Virus record (IMG/VR): IMGVR_UViG_3300046323_000172 | Location: 1 to 38,982 of that record | Direction: 5' to 3' (one strand) | From: a virus | DNA length: 38,982 nt | Part shown: positions 8,207-15,983 of the stretch, one piece after another | Layout: every line of letters begins with the position of its first letter | Numbering within the stretch: the first letter of the stretch is position 1 | Translations under genes and position numbers: made by a program | The notes under the pieces: model-generated | Told to the model about the DNA's origin: nothing | Database searches by the model: none | What the model saw: the letters and a program-made list of their open reading frames with translations, nothing else

Positions 8207-8407
8207 ATGGCTAAAAATTCTAAAAATGTATTAGAATCGGTTGAAAGCGTTAAAGCGGTAGTTTGTCTCAATGCCGAGGCGGTTGCTTCGGTATTGGCAC
8301 AATACCCACACGTTCACACGATTCACGTAAACAAAGAAGGAGAATGGAGCTTTATGCCCCGCCCCGCTTTTATTGCGTACACACGCGAGGAAATTTTGAA
8401 CGGTTAA
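8207..8407 (+). CDS. Small hypothetical protein between head and tail genes
   Basis: A 66-residue protein of unknown function. It starts MAKNSKNVLE and has a conserved-looking core HTIHVNKEGEWSFMPRP ending in a helical YTREEIL segment. Similar short proteins occur in Bacteroidota phages between capsid and tail genes. It could be a head-tail joining or capsid accessory protein. The overlapping frame at 8263 is not supported. Confidence 0.55.
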   Translation: MAKNSKNVLESVESVKAVVCLNAEAVASVLAQYPHVHTIHVNKEGEWSFMPRPAFIAYTREEILNG

Positions 8408-8426
8408 TTAAAAAACCAAACACAAT

Positions 8427-9947
8427 ATGTCACTTAATAACATCACATTCAACTTAGGTCAAGGCGGTTTAGGCCGTCCGTTGGCTGGAGAAGATTATAT
8501 TTCGGGATTATTGTTTTATTCTGCGACGTTACCTCAAGGGTTTTCGTCATCTGACAGAATCAAACAATTCTTCTCGGTAGCGGATGCGGAGGCAAAGGGT
8601 ATCGTTGGCAATTATAGCGACGAAACACAAGCCACGGGATCGTTATTAGTAACCGCAGCGGGAGCGGCGGGGGATAGCGTAGAAATTAGAGTCGACGAGC
8701 CATTAGGCAAAACGATTGTTATTGGTAGCTATACCCGTTCATCGACTGATTCAACGGTTAATCTAGTAGCGACTGGAATCGCGGCAGCAATCAACGCAGG
8801 AACCGCAACACACGGTTACTCTGCAACGGCTGCAACGGCAACGGTTACAATCAAAGCGCGCAAAGGCTTAGGTATTTTCTTGAATTCAGGAACGCCTATC
8901 ACTTACGGTATCGTTGGAACGGTAGCTTTCACGGTTACTCAATTTTCGGGCGGTGTGGCTTCGGTATTCAAAACGATGCACTATCACATTTCTGAATATT
9001 TCCGCATTCAGCCAAAAGGTAATTTATTCGTAGGAATCTACGCGGTGCCTTCGACGTACACGTTCACTGAAATTGCAACAATTCAAAACTTTGCAAACGG
9101 TAAAATCCGTCAGATTGGTGTATTCAAAAACGGCGCAGCTTTTGCAAGCGCAGATATTACAACTATTAACGGGGTTTGTTCTTCTTTAGTAGCCGCACAC
9201 AAGGAAATCGTTGCCCTTTACGGCGCTGATATTTCTGCGGTTAGTGATATTTCAACAATTGCAGATTTATCGGCCTTATCGGCAAATTTAGTTTCTGCCG
9301 TTATCGGTCAAGACGGCGCCGCTTTAGGTGCTTCCATCTTCTACGCTACCGGAAAATCAGTAACTACCCTAGGCGCTACGTTGGGAGCGGTTGCGAAAGC
9401 AAAAGTTTCCCAGTCAATCGCTTGGGTTGCACAATTCAATATTTCGAACGGCGTTGAGTGCGACGTGTTAGCGTTTGCTAATGGTGTGGCGTTCTCAAAT
9501 TCATCGGTTACCGATGGTTTGTTGACTTCATTACAAGATAAGCGTTACATTTTCCTTCGCAAATTTGTAGGCGTTGCCGGAAGTTATTTTAACGAAAATA
9601 GTTCAGCTATTGCGGTGTCTAGCGATTATGCTTATATTGCAGACAATAGAACAATTCAAAAGGCGACACGCGGTATTTATACCAACCTAGCGCCGGCTTT
9701 AAATAGCCCGATTGTTTTGAATGCTGACGGAACTATTAGCGATGAAGCGATTGCGTACTTCACAGGTTTAGCGGAAGAGCCATTAATCCAAATGATTCGC
9801 GACGCGGAATTGAGCGGTGAGCAGGTAGTTATCAACTCAACTCAAAACATTTTGAGCACTGGGATTTTGGTGATTTCGGTTAACCTTGTTCAAGTAGCGA
9901 CAGGACGTAATATTCAAGTAAATATCGGTTACTCTGTATCCGTTTAA
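8427..9947 (+). CDS. Tail sheath protein
   Basis: A 506-residue protein. The C-terminal part shows the sheath signature order: FVGVAGSYFNENSSAI, SDYAYIADNRTIQKATRGIY, then LNSPIVLNADGTI and a closing strand region VVINSTQNILSTG...LVQVATGRNIQVNIGY. The middle (about 60-180) holds an inserted Ser/Thr/Ala-rich domain with VTVTIKARKGLGIFLNSG. The sheath polymerises around the tube and contracts to push it through the envelope, which defines the phage as a myovirus. It is followed directly by the tube gene, the standard sheath-tube pair. Confidence 0.85.
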   Translation: MSLNNITFNLGQGGLGRPLAGEDYISGLLFYSATLPQGFSSSDRIKQFFSVADAEAKGIVGNYSDETQATGSLLVTAAGAAGDSVEIRVDEPLGKTIVIGSYTRSSTDSTVNLVATGIAAAINAGTATHGYSATAATATVTIKARKGLGIFLNSGTPITYGIVGTVAFTVTQFSGGVASVFKTMHYHISEYFRIQPKGNLFVGIYAVPSTYTFTEIATIQNFANGKIRQIGVFKNGAAFASADITTINGVCSSLVAAHKEIVALYGADISAVSDISTIADLSALSANLVSAVIGQDGAALGASIFYATGKSVTTLGATLGAVAKAKVSQSIAWVAQFNISNGVECDVLAFANGVAFSNSSVTDGLLTSLQDKRYIFLRKFVGVAGSYFNENSSAIAVSSDYAYIADNRTIQKATRGIYTNLAPALNSPIVLNADGTISDEAIAYFTGLAEEPLIQMIRDAELSGEQVVINSTQNILSTGILVISVNLVQVATGRNIQVNIGYSVSV

Positions 9948-9958
9948 ACGAAAAAAAA

Positions 9959-10381
9959 ATGCCAGTTACACCATTAATTAACGGCGTAAACTATTCTTGG
10001 AGCAACGTCAAACTTAATTTGTTTGGCGTTGTTGTGAATGGTATTACTGAAATCTCTTATAGCCGTAAACAAACAAAAGAGAATAACTACGGAGTGGGCG
10101 TTGATCCGGTAAGCCGTGGTTATGGTAATGTAGAAAACGAGGCCAGCATTTCGATTTATCGCGATGAATGGCAGCGTATTATCGCCGCAGCACCAAATAA
10201 AGACCCGTTATCAATTAAACCTTTTGATATTCAAGTTTTATTTGGTGGTAGTTCAGTTCAATTCGCACAAGATACGTTAAAGGCTTGTGAGTTTATGAAT
10301 GACCCTTTTGAGGCGAAACAAGGCGATTCTAAATTCATCGTTAAGCTGGATTTAGTTGTTGGCTTAATTCAACATCAATAA
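9959..10381 (+). CDS. Tail tube protein
   Basis: A 140-residue protein directly after the sheath gene. The fold pattern is that of a tail tube/gp19-like beta barrel: VKLNLFGVVVNGITEISYSR at the N-terminus, EASISIYRDEWQRII in the middle, PFDIQVLFGG and LKACEFMNDPFEAKQGDSKF near the end. It forms the rigid inner tube through which DNA passes. Position and size both agree with the role. Confidence 0.8.
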   Translation: MPVTPLINGVNYSWSNVKLNLFGVVVNGITEISYSRKQTKENNYGVGVDPVSRGYGNVENEASISIYRDEWQRIIAAAPNKDPLSIKPFDIQVLFGGSSVQFAQDTLKACEFMNDPFEAKQGDSKFIVKLDLVVGLIQHQ

Positions 10382-10392
10382 AAATTAAAATA

Positions 10393-10749
10393 ATGGCTGA
10401 AAAAATTGAAGAAGTTAAGGCAGCGGCGCAAGCCAAAGCCCTAGAATTATCGACGCAATTAAATACCAAGGTTCATCCCTTGGTATTTACTGCGCAAGAC
10501 GAAAGCGAACCGGTAGTCGGCTTCGTAAAAGAACCTAGCAGGGCGGTTAAAATGGCCGTAATGGACAAAAGCCTTGTAGGTATGTATTCCGCATCGGGCG
10601 AAATGCTAGACGTTATTCTTTTGAAAGAATATAGCGACGCAAGAATTTATTCGGAACGATCGGAAGACGACAAATATTACCTAGGCGCCGTGATGGCGGT
10701 TTACGAGTTAATTAAGGTTTCAGTCAATGTGGCTGATAAAAAAAAATAA
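10393..10749 (+). CDS. Tail assembly chaperone, short (G-like) form
   Basis: A 118-residue protein between the tube and tape-measure genes, the position of the tail assembly chaperone. It ends in Lys codons formed by a run of nine A followed by TAA (10747-10749). Beyond the stop, an open -1 frame continues for 57 codons up to the tape-measure gene and has no suitable start of its own. This is the layout of the lambda G/GT and P2 E/E+E' chaperones. The short form should coat the tape measure together with the frameshifted long form. Confidence 0.75.
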   Translation: MAEKIEEVKAAAQAKALELSTQLNTKVHPLVFTAQDESEPVVGFVKEPSRAVKMAVMDKSLVGMYSASGEMLDVILLKEYSDARIYSERSEDDKYYLGAVMAVYELIKVSVNVADKKK

Positions 10750-10919
10750 TTGACCGTTATAGGATTGATGAAGACGCGTCGGACGAAAGCAAAATTAGTG
10801 CTCTTATCCGATGCGTTTTGCATACTGACCCTGACCTAATGACCGACGAAGAATTTTATCGGGCTTGGTTTCAAGTAAAGTATTTTATGTCCTTGGCGTA
10901 TCAAGTTAAATTTGATTAA
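10393..10919 (+). CDS. Tail assembly chaperone, long form by -1 frameshift (GT-like)
   Basis: After slippage on the A run, translation from the -1 frame would give an extension IIDRYRIDEDASDESK... to ...AYQVKFD, ending at TAA 10917-10919. The fusion is about 175 residues. The extension is coding-like: it keeps an open frame up to three bases before the tape-measure start and has acidic N- and aromatic C-terminal parts (EEFYRAWFQVKYFMSLAY), as T domains of such chaperones do. No ATG lies near its beginning. The coordinate span contains one -1 shift at about 10746, so it is not a single frame. Confidence 0.72.
10740..10746 (+). promoter_or_regulatory. Slippery heptamer for -1 frameshift
   Basis: The heptamer A AAA AAA lies within nine consecutive A (10738-10746), in the right phase (X XXY YYZ), and is directly followed by the zero-frame TAA. 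A-rich heptamers are known -1 shift sites in phage tail chaperone genes. A downstream pseudoknot was not identified by eye. Confidence 0.7.
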
Positions 10920-10921
10920 AA

Positions 10922-12541
10922 ATGTCACAACAAGTCGTCTACGAATTAAGCATTAAGGATTTATTTACGAACAAATTAAATACGGCAAACAATGCGGTAA
11001 ATAAATTTGAATCATCGATGAACCGCGCGCAAAGTTCGGCGATGTCGTTGGGCGCTGCCTTGGGTGTTACTTTTGGTATCGCTGGCGTTGTGGCCTTTGG
11101 CCGTAGTATGCTAGATGCGGGAATGAAAGTAGAAAATGCGGCAACGGGTTTGACTACTTTGTTAAAAGATAGCGCGGAGGCGCAGGAAGTCATCGCAAAC
11201 ACGATGAAAGATGCGCTTGAAACGCCTTTTTCATTTGAAAGTTTATTGCAGGCAAATAAGGCCATTATTTCGGCCGGTGTTGAATCAGATAAAGCCCGCG
11301 TTGATGTTCTTAACCTTGCCAACGCAATCGCGGCCACAGGGGGCGGGAATGACGAATTAAACCGTATGGTCGTCAACCTTCAACAAATCAAAAACGCAGG
11401 CAAGGCCACGGCTATGGATATTCGCCAGTTCGCTTATGCCGGTGTAAATATTTACAAAGTTCTTTCGGATGCAACAGGCCAACCTATTGCGAAAATTCGC
11501 GAAATGGGCGTTTCTTATGATATGCTTACAATGGCATTAAAAAAGGCGCACGATGAAGGTGGAATTTATTACAATGGCCTCGAAAATATGCAGAAAAATA
11601 CTAGCGTTCAAATTTCCAATTTAGGCGATGGGATTTTTCAATTATCGGTAAAAATGTTTGACGATTTAAAACCGGCTATTGATTCAAGTATTTCTTCGCT
11701 TCAAGGCTTAATAAAATCGTTATCCGAAGGTTGGGACTGGCTTGTAAGAAATGGCGATGCGGTTAAGGCTTTAGCCACAGGCGCCGCGGTTTCATTCGGT
11801 TTATACAAAGGTTATTTATTGACTACAATGGCAATACAGGCCACGCAAACCGTAATTACTTACGGGCAAATTGCGGCGATGTATGTGTTGGGGACGGCGT
11901 ACGATACGGCTTCAATTGCTACAAAATTATTAGCTGCGGCGCAATATGCGCTTAATGCGGTTATGATGGCAAACCCAATCGGCTTAATTGTTGTCGGCAT
12001 AGGCGCCCTAGTCGCTGGCATCGTTTACGCTTACAACCATTTTGAAAAGTTTAGGGGTATTGTGTGGGCGACTTGGGAAGTGTTAAAAGAATTTGGCCGC
12101 ACGGTAGCAAATATTTTTGTGGGTGTAGGCAAAACAATTGTCGGCGCAATTACATTTAATCCTGCAATGGTTACCGAAGGCGCGGCGCAAACCATCGAAG
12201 CGGTGCGAGGCGCTGGAGAACGTATAGGACGCGCGGCACAGGAAGGATATGAAGCTGGAATCGCTGACTTTCAAAAAGGAAAAGCAACAATTAAAGCGCC
12301 TACCAATGTTTCGCCAAAAGGTGGCAAAGGTGCAGGCGCAAACGCCCCTACCCTACCATCGGAAACAAAAGGCGCAAAGGGACAAAAAGCGGTAACGATA
12401 AATATTAAGATTCAGGATTTAGTCAGAGAACTAAGTATTAACACCGTCAATATGAAAGAAGGGGCGGGTAAACTGCGCGAAATAATCGCAGAAACGTTGA
12501 TGGCGGCGACTAATGATGCACAATTAATTTCAGGGCAATAA
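10922..12541 (+). CDS. Tail tape measure protein
   Basis: A 539-residue protein. The N-terminal third is the TMP domain: coiled-coil SIKDLFTNKLNTANNAVNKFE, then a hydrophobic GAALGVTFGIAGVVAFGR, then the LLKDSAEAQ...LETPFSFESLLQANKAI and MDIRQFAYAGVNIYKVL segments. Hydrophobic helices follow around 280-320 and 350-370 (NPIGLIVVGIGALVAGIVYA). The C-terminus is Lys/Gly-rich. It sets tail length and helps DNA cross the inner membrane. At about 0.15 nm per residue the tail would be around 80 nm, short for a myovirus. Confidence 0.88.
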   Translation: MSQQVVYELSIKDLFTNKLNTANNAVNKFESSMNRAQSSAMSLGAALGVTFGIAGVVAFGRSMLDAGMKVENAATGLTTLLKDSAEAQEVIANTMKDALETPFSFESLLQANKAIISAGVESDKARVDVLNLANAIAATGGGNDELNRMVVNLQQIKNAGKATAMDIRQFAYAGVNIYKVLSDATGQPIAKIREMGVSYDMLTMALKKAHDEGGIYYNGLENMQKNTSVQISNLGDGIFQLSVKMFDDLKPAIDSSISSLQGLIKSLSEGWDWLVRNGDAVKALATGAAVSFGLYKGYLLTTMAIQATQTVITYGQIAAMYVLGTAYDTASIATKLLAAAQYALNAVMMANPIGLIVVGIGALVAGIVYAYNHFEKFRGIVWATWEVLKEFGRTVANIFVGVGKTIVGAITFNPAMVTEGAAQTIEAVRGAGERIGRAAQEGYEAGIADFQKGKATIKAPTNVSPKGGKGAGANAPTLPSETKGAKGQKAVTINIKIQDLVRELSINTVNMKEGAGKLREIIAETLMAATNDAQLISGQ

Positions 12542-13218
12542 TGGATATTAAACCAATTAGACCGGATGATTTGGTAATTAAGGGCGTTCCTGTAACGCAA
12601 TTATTACGCGAATACAACGTCCAAGATATTAGAACGATTACTTTAGCGCAAGCCGTGAGCGGGTTAAGCGAAAGGCTAGTTAATAGAACTTTGCCAGTGC
12701 CAAACGCGCCACAATTTAGCGATAAAATTAATCAAGCGGCATCGCCCGATCCTGAACTTTATAAGAGTGCGCTTGGTACCCCAGTCGTGATTGATTTGGC
12801 CTTCGAAAGCGTAACTTATAAAGATTTCGTTTCGGGCAAAACATTAAGAACACCAAACGTAAAGTTTGAAACAATTCTTTGCACGGTTACACAGGCCAAG
12901 AAAATCATTAAAACCGAAATTCAAGGCCGCGACGGTACCGTTAAAGAATATATCGGAATGGATGACTATCAGGTTTCAATCAACGGTATTATCGTAGGCG
13001 AAAACCGCGTTTACCCCAAATCGGTAGTATTACAATTAAAGGCCGTTTTAGATGCGCCGGTTCCGGTTCCGGTTGTTTCTGATTTCTTAAACAATTTAGG
13101 GGTTTTTAATATTGTGATAGGTGATTACACCTTGCCACAAGTGGCGGGCGGGTATTCAAAACAAGACTTTTCGATTAATGCGATTAGCGATGCACCGGTA
13201 GAAATTTTGTATTCTTAA
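12541..13218 (+). CDS. DUF6046-like tail/baseplate protein
   Basis: A 225-residue protein that overlaps the tape measure stop (TAATG). It shows the pattern I associate with DUF6046: PVVIDLAFESVTYKDF, then KFETILCTVTQAKKIIKTEIQGRDGTVKEYIGMDDYQVSINGI split over two strands, VYPKSVVLQLKAVL and SDFLNNLGVFNIVI. Such proteins follow the tape measure in Bacteroidota phages and are probably baseplate hub-proximal or tube-initiation components. The exact role is unknown. Confidence 0.65.
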   Translation: MDIKPIRPDDLVIKGVPVTQLLREYNVQDIRTITLAQAVSGLSERLVNRTLPVPNAPQFSDKINQAASPDPELYKSALGTPVVIDLAFESVTYKDFVSGKTLRTPNVKFETILCTVTQAKKIIKTEIQGRDGTVKEYIGMDDYQVSINGIIVGENRVYPKSVVLQLKAVLDAPVPVPVVSDFLNNLGVFNIVIGDYTLPQVAGGYSKQDFSINAISDAPVEILYS

Positions 13219-13229
13219 AATAAAAGGCT

Positions 13230-14486
13230 TTGTATAGGGTTCTCACTAAAATAACATTCACTCAACAACCAACGGCAGCAAACGCAACCCGTAAAGGCGT
13301 TCTTGTGTATGATTTTTGCCACGAATTCGATATACTGACGACGTGGGATTCGTTAACGGATGACGGAAGCATAACGCTACCGAAAAACATTTTTATAAAG
13401 GATAAAGACGGTAATAAATTTTCCCTAGGCGGCACAAACCAAAATATAGGTGGCTTTGATAACCCAAACCCGTTTTTTTTAAAGGGCGATAAAATTAAAA
13501 TCGAATGGGGTTACGCTTATTATGACAAACGCGGAAACGAAATAGCGCCAACTGCGGTACTTTACGAAGGGTTTATAAGCGAAGTTTCATCCAAAAAGCC
13601 GTTTGTTTTAAAGGTTGAGGATAATATGTACCTGCTTAAAAAGGCGCAAGCCGTAGGCGGAAATAATGGCTATTTTTCGGCCAAAAAATATACCGTTGAA
13701 ACAATGCTCGCGGAAATGCTTAAAAATGCGGGGCTTTCGTTTACGGTAAATAAAACCACGTCCACGGTTATGGGCGATTTCATTACAAAAAACGAAACCA
13801 TCGCCGAAGTTTTGGCACGGTTACGAAAAGAATTTCACTTTGAAGCATATTTTAAGGGCGACGAGCTTCGCTGCGGTTCATTCCGTTATTTACCCGAAGA
13901 CGCACTAATTTTACCCGATGGCAAAACAAGAACAACGTTTCCCTTTTTTAAATTTCAGGGGAATATTATTAGCGATGATTTGGAGTATAAGCGTAAGGAT
14001 GACCTTACTTTGTCTGCGGTGGCGACTAACACAATCGAGGAACCGACAGGCAAAACCACAAAGGACGGCCACGCCAAAACAAAATCTAAAAGATTAGAAG
14101 TTCTCGTAACATTCGAGAACGGCAAAGAAACTGCGCGCGTCACCGTTGGAACGAGGGATCAGCCATTACCTCCGAACTCCGGTGGCGAACGTAGAACGTT
14201 GCATTTTTTAGGCGCAAAAACTACGGCCGAACTGGCAACGCTTGCCGAAAATGAATTACGGAAATACTATTACACTGGCCTCCGCGGGAAATTTGTAACT
14301 TTTGGGTTTCCATTTGTTCAAGTTGCTAATTATATCAATGTTATTGACCCGATATTACCCGAAAGAAACGGGCGCTATGTAGTCAAATCCGTAAAATATA
14401 CGGGCGGCGTTGATGGCCTCCGCCAAGAAATAGAACTTGATTATTTAATATTTCGAATTGACGAAAAAGGAAACCAAATAGTATGA
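13230..14486 (+). CDS. Baseplate hub protein (gpD / late control D-like), TTG start
   Basis: A 418-residue protein. It has hub-type features: FDILTTWDSLTDDGSITLPKN, DKIKIEWGYAYY, VLYEGFISEVSSKKPFVLKVED, then the domain YTVETMLAEMLKNAGLSF...ETIAEVLARLRKEFHFEAYF and a closing YVVKSVKYTGG. These fit P2 gpD/T4 gp27-like hubs that carry the spike. An in-frame stop lies at 13221-13223 and no ATG follows before the conserved part, so TTG at 13230 is the most likely start. The 3' end overlaps the spike gene by 4 bases. Confidence 0.75.
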   Translation: MYRVLTKITFTQQPTAANATRKGVLVYDFCHEFDILTTWDSLTDDGSITLPKNIFIKDKDGNKFSLGGTNQNIGGFDNPNPFFLKGDKIKIEWGYAYYDKRGNEIAPTAVLYEGFISEVSSKKPFVLKVEDNMYLLKKAQAVGGNNGYFSAKKYTVETMLAEMLKNAGLSFTVNKTTSTVMGDFITKNETIAEVLARLRKEFHFEAYFKGDELRCGSFRYLPEDALILPDGKTRTTFPFFKFQGNIISDDLEYKRKDDLTLSAVATNTIEEPTGKTTKDGHAKTKSKRLEVLVTFENGKETARVTVGTRDQPLPPNSGGERRTLHFLGAKTTAELATLAENELRKYYYTGLRGKFVTFGFPFVQVANYINVIDPILPERNGRYVVKSVKYTGGVDGLRQEIELDYLIFRIDEKGNQIV

Positions 14487-15106
14487 GCGTAGAAAGGGCA
14501 ATTGTCGAATCAATTCAGCGAATTACCGGAACGCAATTAGCGGACAAAATTGCTATTTATTCGGCGACGGTGGATAGCGTTGATTTGGCGGCTAGGACGT
14601 GCAATGTAACCACACTAAGCAGTCAAGGCGAAATGACCATCGAAGGCATTCAGCTTATGGCGTCAGTCGATGACGGCTTGCTTTTAGTTCCTGTCATCGA
14701 TAGCACGGTTATTGTAACTTACACGACGTTTAACAAGCCTTTTATTTCTTTATTTAGTGCAATTGAAAAAGCCGTTTTAATTGTAGGGGATAACAATGTT
14801 TCCTTTGAAATGGATAATTTGGGTATTTTGCTAGAAATAGCAAACACAAAGCTATCTGTAAAAGATGGCATCACCCAATTTAACGACGGTTCGCTTGGTG
14901 GTTTAGTCAAAATAATTGACTTAACGACGAAGCTAAACAACTTAGAAAACAAGGTTAACGCCTTGCTTTCGGCGTTTAATACCCACACCCACATTTTAAC
15001 GCTTACAAGCGGAACGGGTACGGCAGCGCCAACGACTAGCCCAGTTACCGGAACGCTTACGCCAACGGTTCGGGGCGATATTGAAGATACGAAGATAACG
15101 CACTAA
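14483..15106 (+). CDS. Baseplate spike / gpV-like protein
   Basis: A 207-residue protein. Residues about 25-100 look like the OB fold of gpV/gp45 spikes (IAIYSATVDSVDLAARTCNVTTL, VPVIDSTVIVTYT). Then comes a predicted short triple-helical part (LTTKLNNLENKVNALLSAF). Near the end is the motif FNTHTHILTLTSGTGTAAPTTSP, a HxH plus Ser/Pro stretch seen in many phage spikes and linked to metal binding. It sits between hub and gp25-like wedge genes. Confidence 0.75.
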   Translation: MSVERAIVESIQRITGTQLADKIAIYSATVDSVDLAARTCNVTTLSSQGEMTIEGIQLMASVDDGLLLVPVIDSTVIVTYTTFNKPFISLFSAIEKAVLIVGDNNVSFEMDNLGILLEIANTKLSVKDGITQFNDGSLGGLVKIIDLTTKLNNLENKVNALLSAFNTHTHILTLTSGTGTAAPTTSPVTGTLTPTVRGDIEDTKITH

Positions 15107-15408
15107 TGGCAAACCAAGATTTAGCCCTTTACGGAAACGATTTATTAATCCAAAACGGGGATTTGGCCATAATGGAATCAGATACCCAGCACATCGCTGA
15201 TACGATTAACGCTTTTGCGGGTTGGTGGAAACAATACCCACAAGACGGCATCGGCATTTTTCAATATTTGAATTCAGCCGGCCAAGAGCAGGCGTTGAAA
15301 CGTCAAATTATGATACAACTTACGGCCGATGGCTATCAGGTAGCAAACCCTGAAGTTTCGGTAAACGCAGCCGGCCAAATGACTATTAACCCGAACGCTA
15401 CCGTATGA
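15106..15408 (+). CDS. gp25-like baseplate wedge protein
   Basis: A 100-residue protein with the gp25/gpW pattern: an early DLALYGNDLLIQNGDLAIMESDTQHIADTINA segment in two parts, then GWWKQYPQDGIGIFQYLNS and LKRQIMIQLTADGYQV. In T4 the homologue belongs to the wedge core that triggers sheath polymerisation. The start overlaps the spike stop (TAATG) and the stop overlaps the next start. Confidence 0.75.
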   Translation: MANQDLALYGNDLLIQNGDLAIMESDTQHIADTINAFAGWWKQYPQDGIGIFQYLNSAGQEQALKRQIMIQLTADGYQVANPEVSVNAAGQMTINPNATV

Positions 15409-15983
15409 CGAACTACACCGCAATAGCAGGACAAAGTATTTACGATGTATGTTTACAAACGTACGGTTCGCTAGATTTTTTATACAAATTAATGCAAGAC
15501 AACGCAATCGCCGGCCTTAACGTCGACGTTTTGAGTGGTCAAAAATTTGTTTGGGATGAAACGCTGGTAGTCAATCAACAATTAAACTCGGCCTTTGCCG
15601 CAAGTGGTATAAATTATGCGACTTCTTCTTCTACTCTTGGTAGCGTTTTTTTTGTGGAAACAATCCAAGGCGGGCAAATCATTCAGCCTAACCCAACCCC
15701 AACCGGTGGAAGCGGTGGCGGAGGCGGCGGCGCTTATTCTATTACTTTGGGGACTTCATTTACTAGCAACGTAGACAACGCGACGGTAATTACACCGCTT
15801 GATATTAACGGAAATACGTTGGTAGGCGTTGACATTGTTCAAATTGAAAAGGAAACCAAACCTATGGTTGCGGCTGATTATAGCTGGAATAAAGCGACGG
15901 GCGTTCTTACATTATTAAACGGCAATACCTGCGACCAAGGGATGACGTTATTTATTTTATATTCGAAAATTATCACGGCCTAA
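15405..15983 (+). CDS. LysM/gpX-like tail protein with Gly-rich linker
   Basis: A 192-residue protein. Residues about 1-50 (YTAIAGQSIYDVCLQTYGSLDFLYKLMQDN, then VLSGQKFVWDE) look like a LysM/tail protein X domain. A Gly-rich linker (about 101-109) joins it to a C-terminal domain that is beta-rich (VDIVQIEKETKPMVAADYSWN). LysM-type domains in tails stabilise the hub or bind peptidoglycan. The C-terminal domain may anchor the long fibre encoded next. Confidence 0.6.
   Translation: MTNYTAIAGQSIYDVCLQTYGSLDFLYKLMQDNAIAGLNVDVLSGQKFVWDETLVVNQQLNSAFAASGINYATSSSTLGSVFFVETIQGGQIIQPNPTPTGGSGGGGGGAYSITLGTSFTSNVDNATVITPLDINGNTLVGVDIVQIEKETKPMVAADYSWNKATGVLTLLNGNTCDQGMTLFILYSKIITA

Noticed and set aside
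8263-8457. Alternative + frame overlapping the small gene at 8207
   Set aside because: It overlaps both the 8207 gene and the start of the tail sheath gene, and its composition is unlike a protein of this genome.
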